Positions 8,210 to 17,680 of a DNA stretch of 64,000 nucleotides are shown here, piece after piece. The DNA lies in NCBI GenBank assembly GCA_018401875.1, contig JAGYJZ010000003.1, positions 62,001 through 126,000 of the forward strand, given 5' to 3'. Below the pieces are notes generated by a model. That model made no database searches and was not told the origin of the DNA. It was given only the letters and a program-made list of their open reading frames with translations. The DNA is from Salibacteraceae bacterium. Lineage in GTDB: Bacteria; Bacteroidota; Bacteroidia; Flavobacteriales_G; Salibacteraceae. Position numbers and translations under genes: made by a program. The stretch's first letter is position 1, and every line of letters begins with the position of its first letter.

Positions 8210-8519
8210 AATACGTTGGATTGAAAATCGAATTTACCTAAAAATTGTGGCCGACAATCGCATTCAGAAATTAAATCAAGCACCTGAGCTTGTAATAGAG
8301 TTAATGAACGCGCGGGAAAGACTATGTTTGACCTAATGTGCACCGAACTGAGCAACTTAGTCCTGCACACACATAGCCCTTCAAGGAAGAAAAAATTCTA
8401 ATGGTATAAAATACTATAAGATACTTATTAGTACATTCGAAAATCATTGTTAAATTTTTGTGCTTTAACCTGACCTTTAAATTAACCACAACACAGACCT
8501 AAAACCTACCTCACCTCGC
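8210..8519. promoter_or_regulatory. Divergent intergenic region upstream of the glucan operon
   Basis: These 310 bases hold no convincing ORF. A TAnnTTTG element (TATGTTTG) occurs at 8323-8330, and AT-rich DNA with ATTGTTAAATTTTTGTG lies at about 8450-8465. Either could start the glucan operon. No palindromic operator was evident. Confidence 0.35.
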
Positions 8520-10085
8520 ATGAAGTCAAAGAATTATATCGTCATGATGATCGCCATTATTGTGGCGCTCGGTGGCCTACTCATGGGCTTTGATGCCTCG
8601 GTTATTTCAGGAGTAGTAAAGTTTATTGAACCCGAATTTGGGCTGTCTAAATTAGAACTAGGTTGGTCGGTGGCCTCGCTCACATTAACGGCCACCCTCG
8701 CAATGATGGTGGCTGGGCCAATTAGCGATGCAGTGGGAAGAAGAACTGTGCTGCGCTATGCAGCAATTCTCTACGCGGTTTCTGCCCTTGCTTCGGCTCT
8801 GGCGCCCACCTTTTTGACCCTCGTTATCGCACGAATGATCGGTGGTTTTGGGGTTGGCGCCTCATTAATCCTCGCTCCGATGTACATCGCAGAGATGTCG
8901 CCACCCGCTTTGAGAGGACGTATGGTGTCCTTCAATCAACTGAACATTGTAATCGGTATTTCACTCGCGTTCTTCACCAATTACATGATCCTCCAATTCG
9001 CAAAATCAGACGCTTCATGGGCAATTGCCCTTAAGTTTGATCAGTACAATTGGAGGTGGATGCTCGGCTTAGAAACCATTCCGGCCGTACTTTATTTCTT
9101 CGGATTGTTCTTTGTTCCAAACAGTCCGCGTTGGCTCATTCTAAAAGGGCGGTTTGACGAAGCCACAAAGGTGATGACGAAGTTTTCATCAAAAGAAGAA
9201 GCAGAACTTGAGATCAAACGCATCAAGGAAAGCATTGACAATCAGAAAGACAAAGAGGAAGGAAAAATCAAAGACTTACTCAAGCCTAGCTTGCGCCTCG
9301 TGTTGACCATAGGCATCGTTGTAGCCGTGCTGCAGCAAATCACAGGAATCAACTCCGTGTTTTTTTACGCTCCAATGATTTTTGAGCAGTCGGGAATCGG
9401 TACCGATGCTTCGTTTATCCAAGCCATATTGGTCGGTTTAACCAACCTGGTTTTCACCATTATTGCCATTGCCTTTATTGATAAATTGGGCCGCAAACCT
9501 TTACTGGCATTTGGAGTTGCGGGAATAGCATTATGCATGTTTTTATTGGCGTATGGTTTCAGTTCAGCCACGTATTCACTCACCGCAGAAACGATTTCAG
9601 TGCTTCCCGAAACAGTAGATCAGTCGAGCCTTGAACCGCTCATTGGAACGGTTTTCAACAGCGATCTTGACTTTCAAGAAGCCATGATTTCAGCCCTCGG
9701 CTATGAAGTGTTTTCACAATTTAAATCTGACTTGGTTACGGCTGCCATTTCGATGAACCCGATGCTCATATTGATCGCAATTTTAGGCTTTGTAGCTTCC
9801 TTCGCCATTTCTATTGGGCCGGTGATGTGGGTTTTGTTTTCTGAATTGTTTCCAAACAAAATTCGAGGCATCGCCATTTCGTTTGTTGGCCTGATCAATT
9901 CAGCCGTAAGCTTTATCGTGCAGTGGATCTTTCCGTGGGAATTGGATGCGCTCGGCAATGTGCTCACCTTTACTATTTACGGTGTATTTGCAGCTCTCGG
10001 ATTAATTTTTATAATTAAGGTAATTCCTGAAACAAAAGGAAAATCGTTGGAAGAAATCGAAGCCCAATTGGTTAAGGAAGATTAA
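8520..10085 (+). CDS. MFS sugar porter (sugar:H+ symporter)
   Basis: The 521-residue protein has 12 predicted transmembrane helices and sugar-porter signatures: GRRTVLR after TM2, the loop RIIGGFGVG-like RMIGGFGVGASL, PNSPRWL after TM6 (canonical PESPRWL with Glu replaced by Asn), DKLGRKPLL after TM8 and the C-terminal PETKGKSLEEIE. An insertion of about 60 residues between TM9 and TM10 enlarges an external loop. It probably imports glucose or short gluco-oligosaccharides made by the two glycosidases encoded 10 and 1,289 bases downstream. Confidence 0.92.
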   Translation: MKSKNYIVMMIAIIVALGGLLMGFDASVISGVVKFIEPEFGLSKLELGWSVASLTLTATLAMMVAGPISDAVGRRTVLRYAAILYAVSALASALAPTFLTLVIARMIGGFGVGASLILAPMYIAEMSPPALRGRMVSFNQLNIVIGISLAFFTNYMILQFAKSDASWAIALKFDQYNWRWMLGLETIPAVLYFFGLFFVPNSPRWLILKGRFDEATKVMTKFSSKEEAELEIKRIKESIDNQKDKEEGKIKDLLKPSLRLVLTIGIVVAVLQQITGINSVFFYAPMIFEQSGIGTDASFIQAILVGLTNLVFTIIAIAFIDKLGRKPLLAFGVAGIALCMFLLAYGFSSATYSLTAETISVLPETVDQSSLEPLIGTVFNSDLDFQEAMISALGYEVFSQFKSDLVTAAISMNPMLILIAILGFVASFAISIGPVMWVLFSELFPNKIRGIAISFVGLINSAVSFIVQWIFPWELDALGNVLTFTIYGVFAALGLIFIIKVIPETKGKSLEEIEAQLVKED

Positions 10086-10095
10086 TATTAAGACT

Positions 10096-11358
10096 ATGAT
10101 GAAACACACGTTTATTTTACCATTCTCCCTAGCAGTATTACTTTTTTCGTGCACTCCTCCGCCCGAGCAGAATGGGTCTTCGAGCAATCTTACAGATGCC
10201 ATTCAATCGGATGACTTTATTTCAGTGGAAGCCAAGAGTTTTTATGCCGCATCCTCTGAAGATATCGTAAAAGCAAAGGTGATGAGGTTGAATAATGAGC
10301 AGTGGTTGAGTTATGAAGTCACTATTCCTAAGGCAGGCAGATATAAAGTAGAAGTGGTGGGCTCCTCAACCGATGGCGGCTCTGTTTGGCTCGAAGACCA
10401 CATCGAAAATACCGATGGTCGAACCTACAATATCACCGGAACGATGCCTTTTGTAGAAGGCGCAATTTCTGCGTCAAGGGATGGCTCACCCCTGAATGCC
10501 GGACTCCATAAAATAAAGCTTCACGTGCAAGGAAGTGTGTTTGTCGATCAAATCAATTTTGCTTTGATGCAAGGCCACGTTGAGACACCACAAAGCTTCA
10601 CGCAAACCATGGAGGGCGAAGAATGGGAACTGGTTTGGTCGGATGAATTTGACGGATCGGGACTGCCGGATTCTAACAAATGGAGCTACAACGTTGGCGA
10701 TTGGGGATGGGGAAATAATGAACCACAATACTATACCAACGCTCGGTTAGAGAATGCCAGACTTGAAGACGGAAACCTCATCATTGAAGCCCGGAAAAAC
10801 GACATGGAGAAACCATGGACTTCAGCACGACTTACCACCCAAGGCAAGCAATCGTTCCTATATGGAAAAGTGGAATTCCGCGCAAAAGTGCCTGTAGGAA
10901 GAGGAACCTGGGCTGCCGGTTGGCTGCTTGGTGATGATTATAAAGACGAATTGTCTTGGCCGTATTGCGGTGAAATTGACGTGCTCGAATGCGTGGGCTA
11001 CGAAATTGATGATGAAACAGGTGATGGAATCAACCACGCCACTTGCCACACTCGTGCATATTACTTCAAACAAGGAAACCAAATCGGAAGCGAAATTGAA
11101 GTGGCAAACATGAATGGCGAGTTTCACACTTATGCCATTGAGTGGTATCCAGATGTAATTTATGGTTCGGTGGATGGCGTGCGCTATTATACCTATGATA
11201 AAAACGCCAACGAGCTAGAGTGGCCATTTTTTAAACCGCAAAACATCATCCTTAACCTTGCGGTGGGAGGCGGTTGGGGTGGTGCGCAAGGCATCGATGA
11301 GTCGTGGGATTCTCATAAATACATCCTTGATTACGTGCGTGTGTATCAATTGAAATAA
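10096..11358 (+). CDS. GH16 endo-beta-glucanase (laminarinase-type) lipoprotein with CBM-like N-domain
   Basis: A lipoprotein signal ends at LLFSC. Residues about 30-165 form a beta-sandwich resembling family-6 carbohydrate-binding modules (ISVEAKSF ... QWLSYEVTIPKAGRYKVEV). The GH16 catalytic domain starts near WELVWSDEFDGSGLPD, and the catalytic motif E-x-D-x-x-E is seen as GEIDVLE at about residue 292-298. It ends with YILDYVRVYQ, the usual final strand. GH16 enzymes of this type cut beta-1,3- or mixed beta-1,3/1,4-glucans. The lipid anchor predicts location on the outer membrane or in the periplasm. Confidence 0.93.
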   Translation: MMKHTFILPFSLAVLLFSCTPPPEQNGSSSNLTDAIQSDDFISVEAKSFYAASSEDIVKAKVMRLNNEQWLSYEVTIPKAGRYKVEVVGSSTDGGSVWLEDHIENTDGRTYNITGTMPFVEGAISASRDGSPLNAGLHKIKLHVQGSVFVDQINFALMQGHVETPQSFTQTMEGEEWELVWSDEFDGSGLPDSNKWSYNVGDWGWGNNEPQYYTNARLENARLEDGNLIIEARKNDMEKPWTSARLTTQGKQSFLYGKVEFRAKVPVGRGTWAAGWLLGDDYKDELSWPYCGEIDVLECVGYEIDDETGDGINHATCHTRAYYFKQGNQIGSEIEVANMNGEFHTYAIEWYPDVIYGSVDGVRYYTYDKNANELEWPFFKPQNIILNLAVGGGWGGAQGIDESWDSHKYILDYVRVYQLK

Positions 11359-11374
11359 TTGTTGAGTTTTAACG

Positions 11375-12856
11375 ATGCGTTTTGCCCTAACCTCATTCAT
11401 CTTCTTGGTTCTTATGTCCTGCACTTCGCCAAACCAACAAGCGCTTAAGCTTACAGTGCTTCAAACTTCTGCTTCTGGCCATAAGCTTACAGAATTGGAA
11501 GTGTCACCTGTAGCTGTATCGCCCATTGACACCATTGAGATTGATCCCAGTGTTCATTTTCAAACCATTGAAGGCATTGGTGGTGCGTTTACCGAATCGT
11601 CCGCATTTTTACTCAACAACATGAGTGCTGCAAAGCGAGCAGAAATAATAAACGCATACTTCAGCCCTTCAGGAGCAAACTATTCGCTTACTCGAACGCA
11701 CATGAACAGTTGCGACTTTTCTCTGGATCATTATTCCTATGCCGAAGTTGCTGGAGATACAAGCCTCGACAGTTTTTCCATCGCGCATGATTTAAACGAT
11801 TTGATCCCCATGATCAAGGACGCCCAAACGGCTTCAAAAGACGGCTTCAAAATTATCGCCTCACCGTGGACTGCTCCTCCTTGGATGAAAGACAACAACG
11901 ATTGGAATGGAGGTAAACTAAAAAAGGAATATTACTCCACATGGGCAAAATTCTTTGCCAAATACGTGCACGCATACCGTGAACAAGGAATTGAAATTTG
12001 GGGATTTACGGTCGAGAATGAGCCTTTAGGCAATGACGCCAATTGGGAAAGCATGCACTTCACACCGGAAGAAACAGCGGATTTTGTAAAAGGCTATTTA
12101 GCGCCTCAATTAACCAAGGAAAACATCGATGCTAAAATTTTAGTGTTCGATCAAAATCGCGGAGAAGACCTGCTTGAGTGGGGACAAGTGCTGCTGACAG
12201 ATGCTGAGTTATTGCCGTTAATTCACGGAACAGCCGTGCATTGGTATGCCAGCACCTACGATTGGTTTCCTGAAAACTTACAAAAAACACATGCTTTGGC
12301 ACCGGAGAAGAGCATTATCCAAACCGAAGGCTGCGTTGATGCAGAAATTCCACATTGGAACGATGATCAGTGGTATTGGTCAAAAGAGGCAACCGATTGG
12401 GGGTGGGATTGGGCGCCAGAAAAAGACAAACCGTTGCATCCTAAATACGTGCCCACGTTCCGCTATGCAAGAGACATCATCGGCTGCCTCAATAATTGGG
12501 TAGAAGGCTGGGTAGATTGGAACATGGTGCTCGACCGGCAAGGAGGCCCTAACTTGGCCGAAAATTGGTGTGTGGCACCCGTGATTGTTGACGTAGAAAA
12601 AGACGAAGTTTACTTCACACCACTCTACTACATCATGGCCCACTTTAGCAAGTATGCCAGGCCAGGAGCGAAACGCATTAAGGCCGATTGCACGGCTGAA
12701 TCATTGATGACTACCGCAGTTTTAAATCCTGATGGTTCCATCGCCATATTTGTGTTAAACACCAGCGTTGAATCGAAGCATTTTGTGGTTAAGAAAGAAG
12801 GACGAGTAAAAACCATAACTATCGAAGGGTCGGCCCTTCAAACTATAATTATTTAA
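11375..12856 (+). CDS. GH30 beta-glucosidase/beta-1,6-glucanase-like lipoprotein
   Basis: After a lipoprotein signal (LVLMSC) the 493-residue protein shows the GH30 pattern: EGIGGAFTESSA, SPWTAPPWMKDN, the acid/base Glu in FTVENEPL (about residue 214) and the nucleophile Glu in IIQTEGCVD (about 318). A C-terminal beta domain follows. GH30 members near this type act on beta-1,6-glucosidic bonds or as exo-glucosidases. In this operon removal of beta-1,6 branches from laminarin is the natural reading. It lies 16 bases downstream of the GH16 gene. Confidence 0.93.
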   Translation: MRFALTSFIFLVLMSCTSPNQQALKLTVLQTSASGHKLTELEVSPVAVSPIDTIEIDPSVHFQTIEGIGGAFTESSAFLLNNMSAAKRAEIINAYFSPSGANYSLTRTHMNSCDFSLDHYSYAEVAGDTSLDSFSIAHDLNDLIPMIKDAQTASKDGFKIIASPWTAPPWMKDNNDWNGGKLKKEYYSTWAKFFAKYVHAYREQGIEIWGFTVENEPLGNDANWESMHFTPEETADFVKGYLAPQLTKENIDAKILVFDQNRGEDLLEWGQVLLTDAELLPLIHGTAVHWYASTYDWFPENLQKTHALAPEKSIIQTEGCVDAEIPHWNDDQWYWSKEATDWGWDWAPEKDKPLHPKYVPTFRYARDIIGCLNNWVEGWVDWNMVLDRQGGPNLAENWCVAPVIVDVEKDEVYFTPLYYIMAHFSKYARPGAKRIKADCTAESLMTTAVLNPDGSIAIFVLNTSVESKHFVVKKEGRVKTITIEGSALQTIII

Positions 12857-12878
12857 GAAATCCCTGTTTTTTCGAGGT

Positions 12879-15800
12879 ATGAGTGAAAAAGAGTTGTTTG
12901 TAGGTAAAACGCCAATTCGTAAACAAGATAAACGTGTTTCTGGCGCCTACGTAGAGGTGGAAGGTGAAGTGTTTTATAAGATCGAAAACGCAGATGCAAT
13001 GCGTCCGTTTTTTATGACGGTAGTGAGCAGCGCTGATCATTGGCTGTTTATTTCGAGCAATGGAGCGCTTTCGGCCGGGCGCAAAAATCCGGATAACGCG
13101 CTGTTTCCCTATTATACGGACGATAAGATTACGGATTCAGCAGATATTACGGGCAATAAGACCATTGTGCGCGTGCAGCAAGATGGAAAGACCTATTTAT
13201 GGGAACCCCATTCTGACCGCTTTGCCGGAGCGTATGCCATCCAGAGAAACATTTACAAAAATGCGATCGGAAACAAGGTGCTTTTCGAAGAAATCAATGC
13301 TGACCTCAATCTAACGCACCAATACAGATGGACATTCTCTGACGCGTTTGGCTTTGTAAAGCGTTCGAAATTGATCAACCATTCTGATACAGCGCGTGAA
13401 ATTGAACTGGTGGATGGGTTCCAGAACATTTTGCCCTATGGTGTCGATAGTGGGCTTCAAAATGCGCGAAGCACCTTGGTAGACGCCTATAAAAAGAATG
13501 AACTTGACTCGGAAACAAAGCTCGGTCTATTCACCCTAAGCGCGATGATCATTGATCGCGCTGAACCCAGCGAGGCATTGAAGGCAACCGCAGCATGGTC
13601 TGTAGGCCTCGATAATTTTAGTGTGCTTTTGTCGTCATTGCAACTCGAACATTTCAGACGCGGTTATACCATCCACGAGGAAGCTCAAATAAAGGCGGAA
13701 CGCGGTGCGTATTTTGTTCATTCTCAGTTTCAGCTAGCTGCCAATGCGGGGCTTGAATGGTATGTGGTGGCTGACATCAATCAGTCAATGATCCATTTGG
13801 CCCAGCTTAAACAAGATTTGAAGTTTAAAGACAGCCTTGTCCAAAAAATTATTGCCAGCATTAACGAAGGCACCAATGCGCTGCGCAAGAAAGTGGGGTC
13901 TGCTGATGGTATTCAAGTCTCTAACGATAAGCTTTCTGCCGGTCGTCATTTTTCGAACGTTTTGTTCAACATCATGCGTGGCGGCACTTTTGACGATCAA
14001 TACTTTATCGATATCGATGACTTAAAGAAGTATGTGCGTAACATGAACAGAAAAGTATACGATGCGCATAAAACTTTTCTCGTTTCCCTCCCCAAGTTAT
14101 TGACCTATGCTGAGTTGATGAGTAGGTCTGCCCAAGAAGCAAATGCTGATTTAGAGCGAATTTGCATTGAATATTTGCCGCTTTCGTTTAGCCGTAGGCA
14201 TGGCGATCCGAGTCGTCCGTGGAATTATTTCACCATCGACACGGAAGACGAAAAAGGAAGAAAGATTAGGAATTATGAAGGTAATTGGCGCGATATTTTC
14301 CAGAATTGGGAAGCGTTGGCATACTCGTATCCCGACTTTATCGAAGGCATGATCACCAAATTTGTGAATGCCTCTAACATTGATGGTTACAATCCTTACC
14401 GAATTACCCGTTCGGGCATTGATTGGGAAATCAACGAGCCAGACGACCCGTGGTCGTATATCGGATATTGGGGCGATCATCAAATCATTTATTTGCTCAA
14501 ACTGATGGAAGTTTCAGCGAAATTTCATCCAGAGAAACTTCGCAAGCTGCTCCAAAAACCCGTGAATGTGTACGCCAATGTACCATATCGCATCAAAGGA
14601 TACGATGCTATTTTGAGTAACCCGCGCGATACGGTTGATTATGACCACAGGCTCGCAGATGCTATCAATGAAAGGGTTTCAAGCGTTGGAGCTGATGGGA
14701 AAATGGTGTGGAATCAGCAAGGTGAAATGATTCGCGCCAACCTCACAGAAAAAATATTGGTTACGGTGCTCACCAAGCTTTACAATTTCATTCCCGATGC
14801 TGGAATTTGGCTCAATACCCAACGGCCCGAATGGAATGATGCCAATAATGCCCTTGTGGGCAACGGCACTTCTATGGTTACGCTCTATTATTTGCGCAGG
14901 TTTTTGCGCTTTGGCGTGAAGGAGTTTCAGTCGATGCACGACACAGAAATTGAAATCAATAAACCGGTAAAGGATCTTTTGGACGCCTTGTATAGAGCCA
15001 TGCACGTGAGAAAACACCTCATCGGAGAAGTGATTACTGATCATGAACGCAGGCGAATTATGGATCGTTTTGGAATTGCTGGTGAACACTATCGCACCAC
15101 AGCTTACTCAGGTTTATTCAACGAAAAACGCATGCTCAAGGCATCTGAGATCGTCTCGTTTTTTGAAATGACGCTTGGTTTTGTCGAGCAAACCATCTCA
15201 ACCAACAAACGCGAAGATGGACTCTATCACGCGTATAATTTGATTCACATTACCGATGGCGAAGCCAAGGTTGATCGCTTGTATGAAATGCTTGAAGGCC
15301 AAGTGGCAGTGCTGAGCTCTGGATTTCTTTCAGCAGATGAGGCGCTGCGCGTGATCGATGCACTAAAAATGAGCAAGATGTTCCGTCCTGATCAATACAG
15401 CTACATGCTCTACCCTGATCGCGAGTTGCCCTCGTTCGTTGAAAAGAACAACATTCCGGCTGCATTCATTGAAAAGTCGGCATTGGCGATGCAGTTATTC
15501 GAGCACAATGACCGCACGTTAATCACAAAAGACATCGAAGGAAACTACCATTTTAATGGTAATTTTCACAATGCCGCAGACGTGAAGGCGCAGCTAATTC
15601 GATTATCAAACAACGGTTATTCGGCCTTGGTAGCGCGCGAACACGATGCGTATTTAGAAATGTTTGAAAAGATGTTTAACCACAAAGCGTTCACGGGCAG
15701 ATCGGGCACATTCTTCGGCTACGAAGGTTTGGGGAGTATTTATTGGCATATGGTGTCGAAGCTCTTACTGGCAACGCAAGAGAATTTATACAAAGGCGCT

Positions 15801-16334
15801 CGCACTGGTGCAGACGATGTGGTGATGGGCAGATTAACCGAGCATTACTATGAAATCAGGGCAGGAATCGGAGTAAACAAAGCACCTGACCTTTATGGGG
15901 CTTTCCCCACTGATGCTTATTCGCACACACCGGGTAATGCAGGCGCGCAACAACCAGGCATGACCGGCCAGGTAAAAGAAGACATCATTAACCGATGGGC
16001 CGAGTTGGGCGTAGCGGTTGACGAAGGTAAACTCTCATTCAAGCCTTTCTTTTTAAGGTCAATAGAGTTTTTAGAGGCCGAAGATGAAATGGTGTATTAC
16101 GACCTCAAGGGGCAAGAGCAGCACTTGGCATTAAAAGCGGGAAGTTTTGCTTTTACCTATTGCCAGCTTCCAATCGTATATCGCAGTTCAAAACACGCAG
16201 CAATTACCATCTTTTTCAATGACGGCACATCCCAAAAGATGGACGGCAATGGGTTAGGATTGGAAATGTCGAGTGAAATTTTTACGCGTAGTGGCAGGTT
16301 AGCCCGTTTAGAGGTTGATGTAATAGTCGCCTAG
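12879..16334 (+). CDS. GH149/GH94-like beta-glucan phosphorylase
   Basis: The protein is very long (1151 residues) with no signal peptide or membrane segment, so it is cytoplasmic. An N-terminal super-beta-sandwich (YKIENADAMRPFFMTVVSS) precedes an (alpha/alpha)6 barrel. The motif EWND near residue 650 matches the catalytic DWND of GH94 phosphorylases. The C-terminal part has QQPGMTGQVKEDIINRW (about 1025), the phosphate-side motif of this clan. Length and these motifs fit GH149, which phosphorolyses beta-1,3-gluco-oligosaccharides to glucose 1-phosphate. The family number is from memory and needs a profile search. It is last in the sugar porter-GH16-GH30 operon, 22 bases after GH30. Confidence 0.82.
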   Translation: MSEKELFVGKTPIRKQDKRVSGAYVEVEGEVFYKIENADAMRPFFMTVVSSADHWLFISSNGALSAGRKNPDNALFPYYTDDKITDSADITGNKTIVRVQQDGKTYLWEPHSDRFAGAYAIQRNIYKNAIGNKVLFEEINADLNLTHQYRWTFSDAFGFVKRSKLINHSDTAREIELVDGFQNILPYGVDSGLQNARSTLVDAYKKNELDSETKLGLFTLSAMIIDRAEPSEALKATAAWSVGLDNFSVLLSSLQLEHFRRGYTIHEEAQIKAERGAYFVHSQFQLAANAGLEWYVVADINQSMIHLAQLKQDLKFKDSLVQKIIASINEGTNALRKKVGSADGIQVSNDKLSAGRHFSNVLFNIMRGGTFDDQYFIDIDDLKKYVRNMNRKVYDAHKTFLVSLPKLLTYAELMSRSAQEANADLERICIEYLPLSFSRRHGDPSRPWNYFTIDTEDEKGRKIRNYEGNWRDIFQNWEALAYSYPDFIEGMITKFVNASNIDGYNPYRITRSGIDWEINEPDDPWSYIGYWGDHQIIYLLKLMEVSAKFHPEKLRKLLQKPVNVYANVPYRIKGYDAILSNPRDTVDYDHRLADAINERVSSVGADGKMVWNQQGEMIRANLTEKILVTVLTKLYNFIPDAGIWLNTQRPEWNDANNALVGNGTSMVTLYYLRRFLRFGVKEFQSMHDTEIEINKPVKDLLDALYRAMHVRKHLIGEVITDHERRRIMDRFGIAGEHYRTTAYSGLFNEKRMLKASEIVSFFEMTLGFVEQTISTNKREDGLYHAYNLIHITDGEAKVDRLYEMLEGQVAVLSSGFLSADEALRVIDALKMSKMFRPDQYSYMLYPDRELPSFVEKNNIPAAFIEKSALAMQLFEHNDRTLITKDIEGNYHFNGNFHNAADVKAQLIRLSNNGYSALVAREHDAYLEMFEKMFNHKAFTGRSGTFFGYEGLGSIYWHMVSKLLLATQENLYKGARTGADDVVMGRLTEHYYEIRAGIGVNKAPDLYGAFPTDAYSHTPGNAGAQQPGMTGQVKEDIINRWAELGVAVDEGKLSFKPFFLRSIEFLEAEDEMVYYDLKGQEQHLALKAGSFAFTYCQLPIVYRSSKHAAITIFFNDGTSQKMDGNGLGLEMSSEIFTRSGRLARLEVDVIVA

Positions 16335-16359
16335 TTAACACATGTTATGCGTGAGCGGC

Positions 16360-17292
16360 TTAAGTTTTAGGCTTGTGCTCAAACCACTCAAAATGGCGGT
16401 GCATGATGTCGTTTTTGTTTGCTTTGATGTACTCTAAAAACGCTTTTGCTGGGGGCGAAAACTTCTTACTCTTAAGCCAAATGAGGTTCCAACTCGACTC
16501 GATGGGCATGCCTTTCACCGAAATGATGTTTAGATCGCCTTGGGCCAACTCATTCTTTATTCCTATTAGGGGCATGATCGAGTAGCCGAGACCTGCAATT
16601 ACGGCTTGCTTCACCGCCTCGTTTGAGGTGAGTTCCATCATTTTCCGCGGTTTGATGTTGTGACTCTCTAGAAAGCGTTCCATCGTTTGCCTGGTGCCCG
16701 AGCCGTTTTCACGATAAATCAACGGCAAATCGGCAATGAAGCTTGGCTGTTGTGTTTTTTTCGGTCGTTTTGCCGCTTTTCCACCCACCAAATACAAGGT
16801 GTTTTTCATGAGCTCGATGTTTTGAATGGCAAGCGCTTCAGGTAGAATGGACACCAAAGAGAAGTCAACACTATTGGCGTTCAATGATTGAATGACGGAC
16901 GATTTGTTCGTTACATCCATGGCCAATTCCACGCCCGGATTTTCATTCAAAAAGTCACTCAAAAAATACGGCATGATGTATTTGGCCGTTGAAACAATCG
17001 ATAAGGTCATCTTCCCCGTAAGATGTCCTTTGTAAGCCATCGTGGTTTCCTCAATCTTTTTGGTTTCATTCAGAATATTGATACAAGCAGCATGAATTTC
17101 TTCTCCGAAAGCAGTCACGTAGAGCTGTCTGCCAATGACTTCGGTAAGCGAAATGTCAAATTGATCTTGAAAGTTCTTCAGCTGAATCGATGCGGCAGGC
17201 TGCGTCATATGGAGCGCTTCAGCCGCTCTTGTGATGCTCTTGTGCTCACAAATTTTAGTAAAAACCTCTAGTTGACGTAAGGTGTAATTCAT
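16360..17292 (-). CDS. LysR-family regulator (CbbR-like)
   Basis: A winged HTH occupies the first 60 residues (LRQLEVFTKICEHKSITRAAEALHMTQPAAS). The LysR effector-binding domain follows from about residue 90, with LIYRENGSGTRQTMERFL and NEAVKQAVIAGLGYSIMPL, typical of CbbR/CysB-like regulators. It is divergent from a two-gene operon for a small protein and an SbtA-type bicarbonate transporter, which is its likely target. The effector cannot be deduced. Confidence 0.93.
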   Translation of the reverse strand: MNYTLRQLEVFTKICEHKSITRAAEALHMTQPAASIQLKNFQDQFDISLTEVIGRQLYVTAFGEEIHAACINILNETKKIEETTMAYKGHLTGKMTLSIVSTAKYIMPYFLSDFLNENPGVELAMDVTNKSSVIQSLNANSVDFSLVSILPEALAIQNIELMKNTLYLVGGKAAKRPKKTQQPSFIADLPLIYRENGSGTRQTMERFLESHNIKPRKMMELTSNEAVKQAVIAGLGYSIMPLIGIKNELAQGDLNIISVKGMPIESSWNLIWLKSKKFSPPAKAFLEYIKANKNDIMHRHFEWFEHKPKT

Positions 17293-17374
17293 AACGCAAA
17301 GCTATGAAATGTATTTAGAATATAAATAACGGTATATGTATTATTCCCCTCAATTTTGCCTCAAATTAATCAAC
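17293..17374. promoter_or_regulatory. Divergent regulatory region between LysR and SbtA operon
   Basis: In these 82 bases TATA-AATAACGG-TATA (about 17321-17336) is a short dyad of a size LysR proteins can bind (T-N11-A type). TAGCTTTG on the minus strand (17304-17297) matches TAnnTTTG and lies very close to the LysR ATG, which would give an almost leaderless mRNA. Confidence 0.3.
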
Positions 17375-17680
17375 ATGAAAAATCAAAACCCAGACCTCGA
17401 TCTTCACTTAATCAACAGCACATTTGATGCGAAAGACGCCTTCGAAATTTTGATTGATCTGCTCGACCACAAAATCAATTTCCACAAATGCAAGCAACTT
17501 AGCAATGAGCTTCGACTTGTTGAAGGCGAGCAGGCCGATGCCCGTGTTGCAGCGCTTAGAGAAGAAAAAAAACGATTAATTTCTTTTTACAACAACATGG
17601 ATAAATCGCAAAAAATCTACGTCAGCAGCCTGGTTCAACTGCAAGTGATGCAACCTAAACCTGCGCAAGACGAAGCATGA
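17375..17680 (+). CDS. Small unknown protein in operon with SbtA-type transporter
   Basis: I do not recognise this 101-residue soluble protein. It is helical and charged, with an N-terminal part of NSTFDAKDAFEILIDLLDHKINFHK and a coiled-coil-like DARVAALREEKKRLISFYNNM. I use the ATG at 17375; the track's ATG at 17336 adds 13 codons in the promoter region. The stop overlaps the transporter start by four bases (ATGA), so the two are translationally coupled. Co-location suggests a regulatory or structural partner of the transporter, by analogy only with cyanobacterial SbtB, to which I see no sequence likeness. Confidence 0.75.
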   Translation: MKNQNPDLDLHLINSTFDAKDAFEILIDLLDHKINFHKCKQLSNELRLVEGEQADARVAALREEKKRLISFYNNMDKSQKIYVSSLVQLQVMQPKPAQDEA

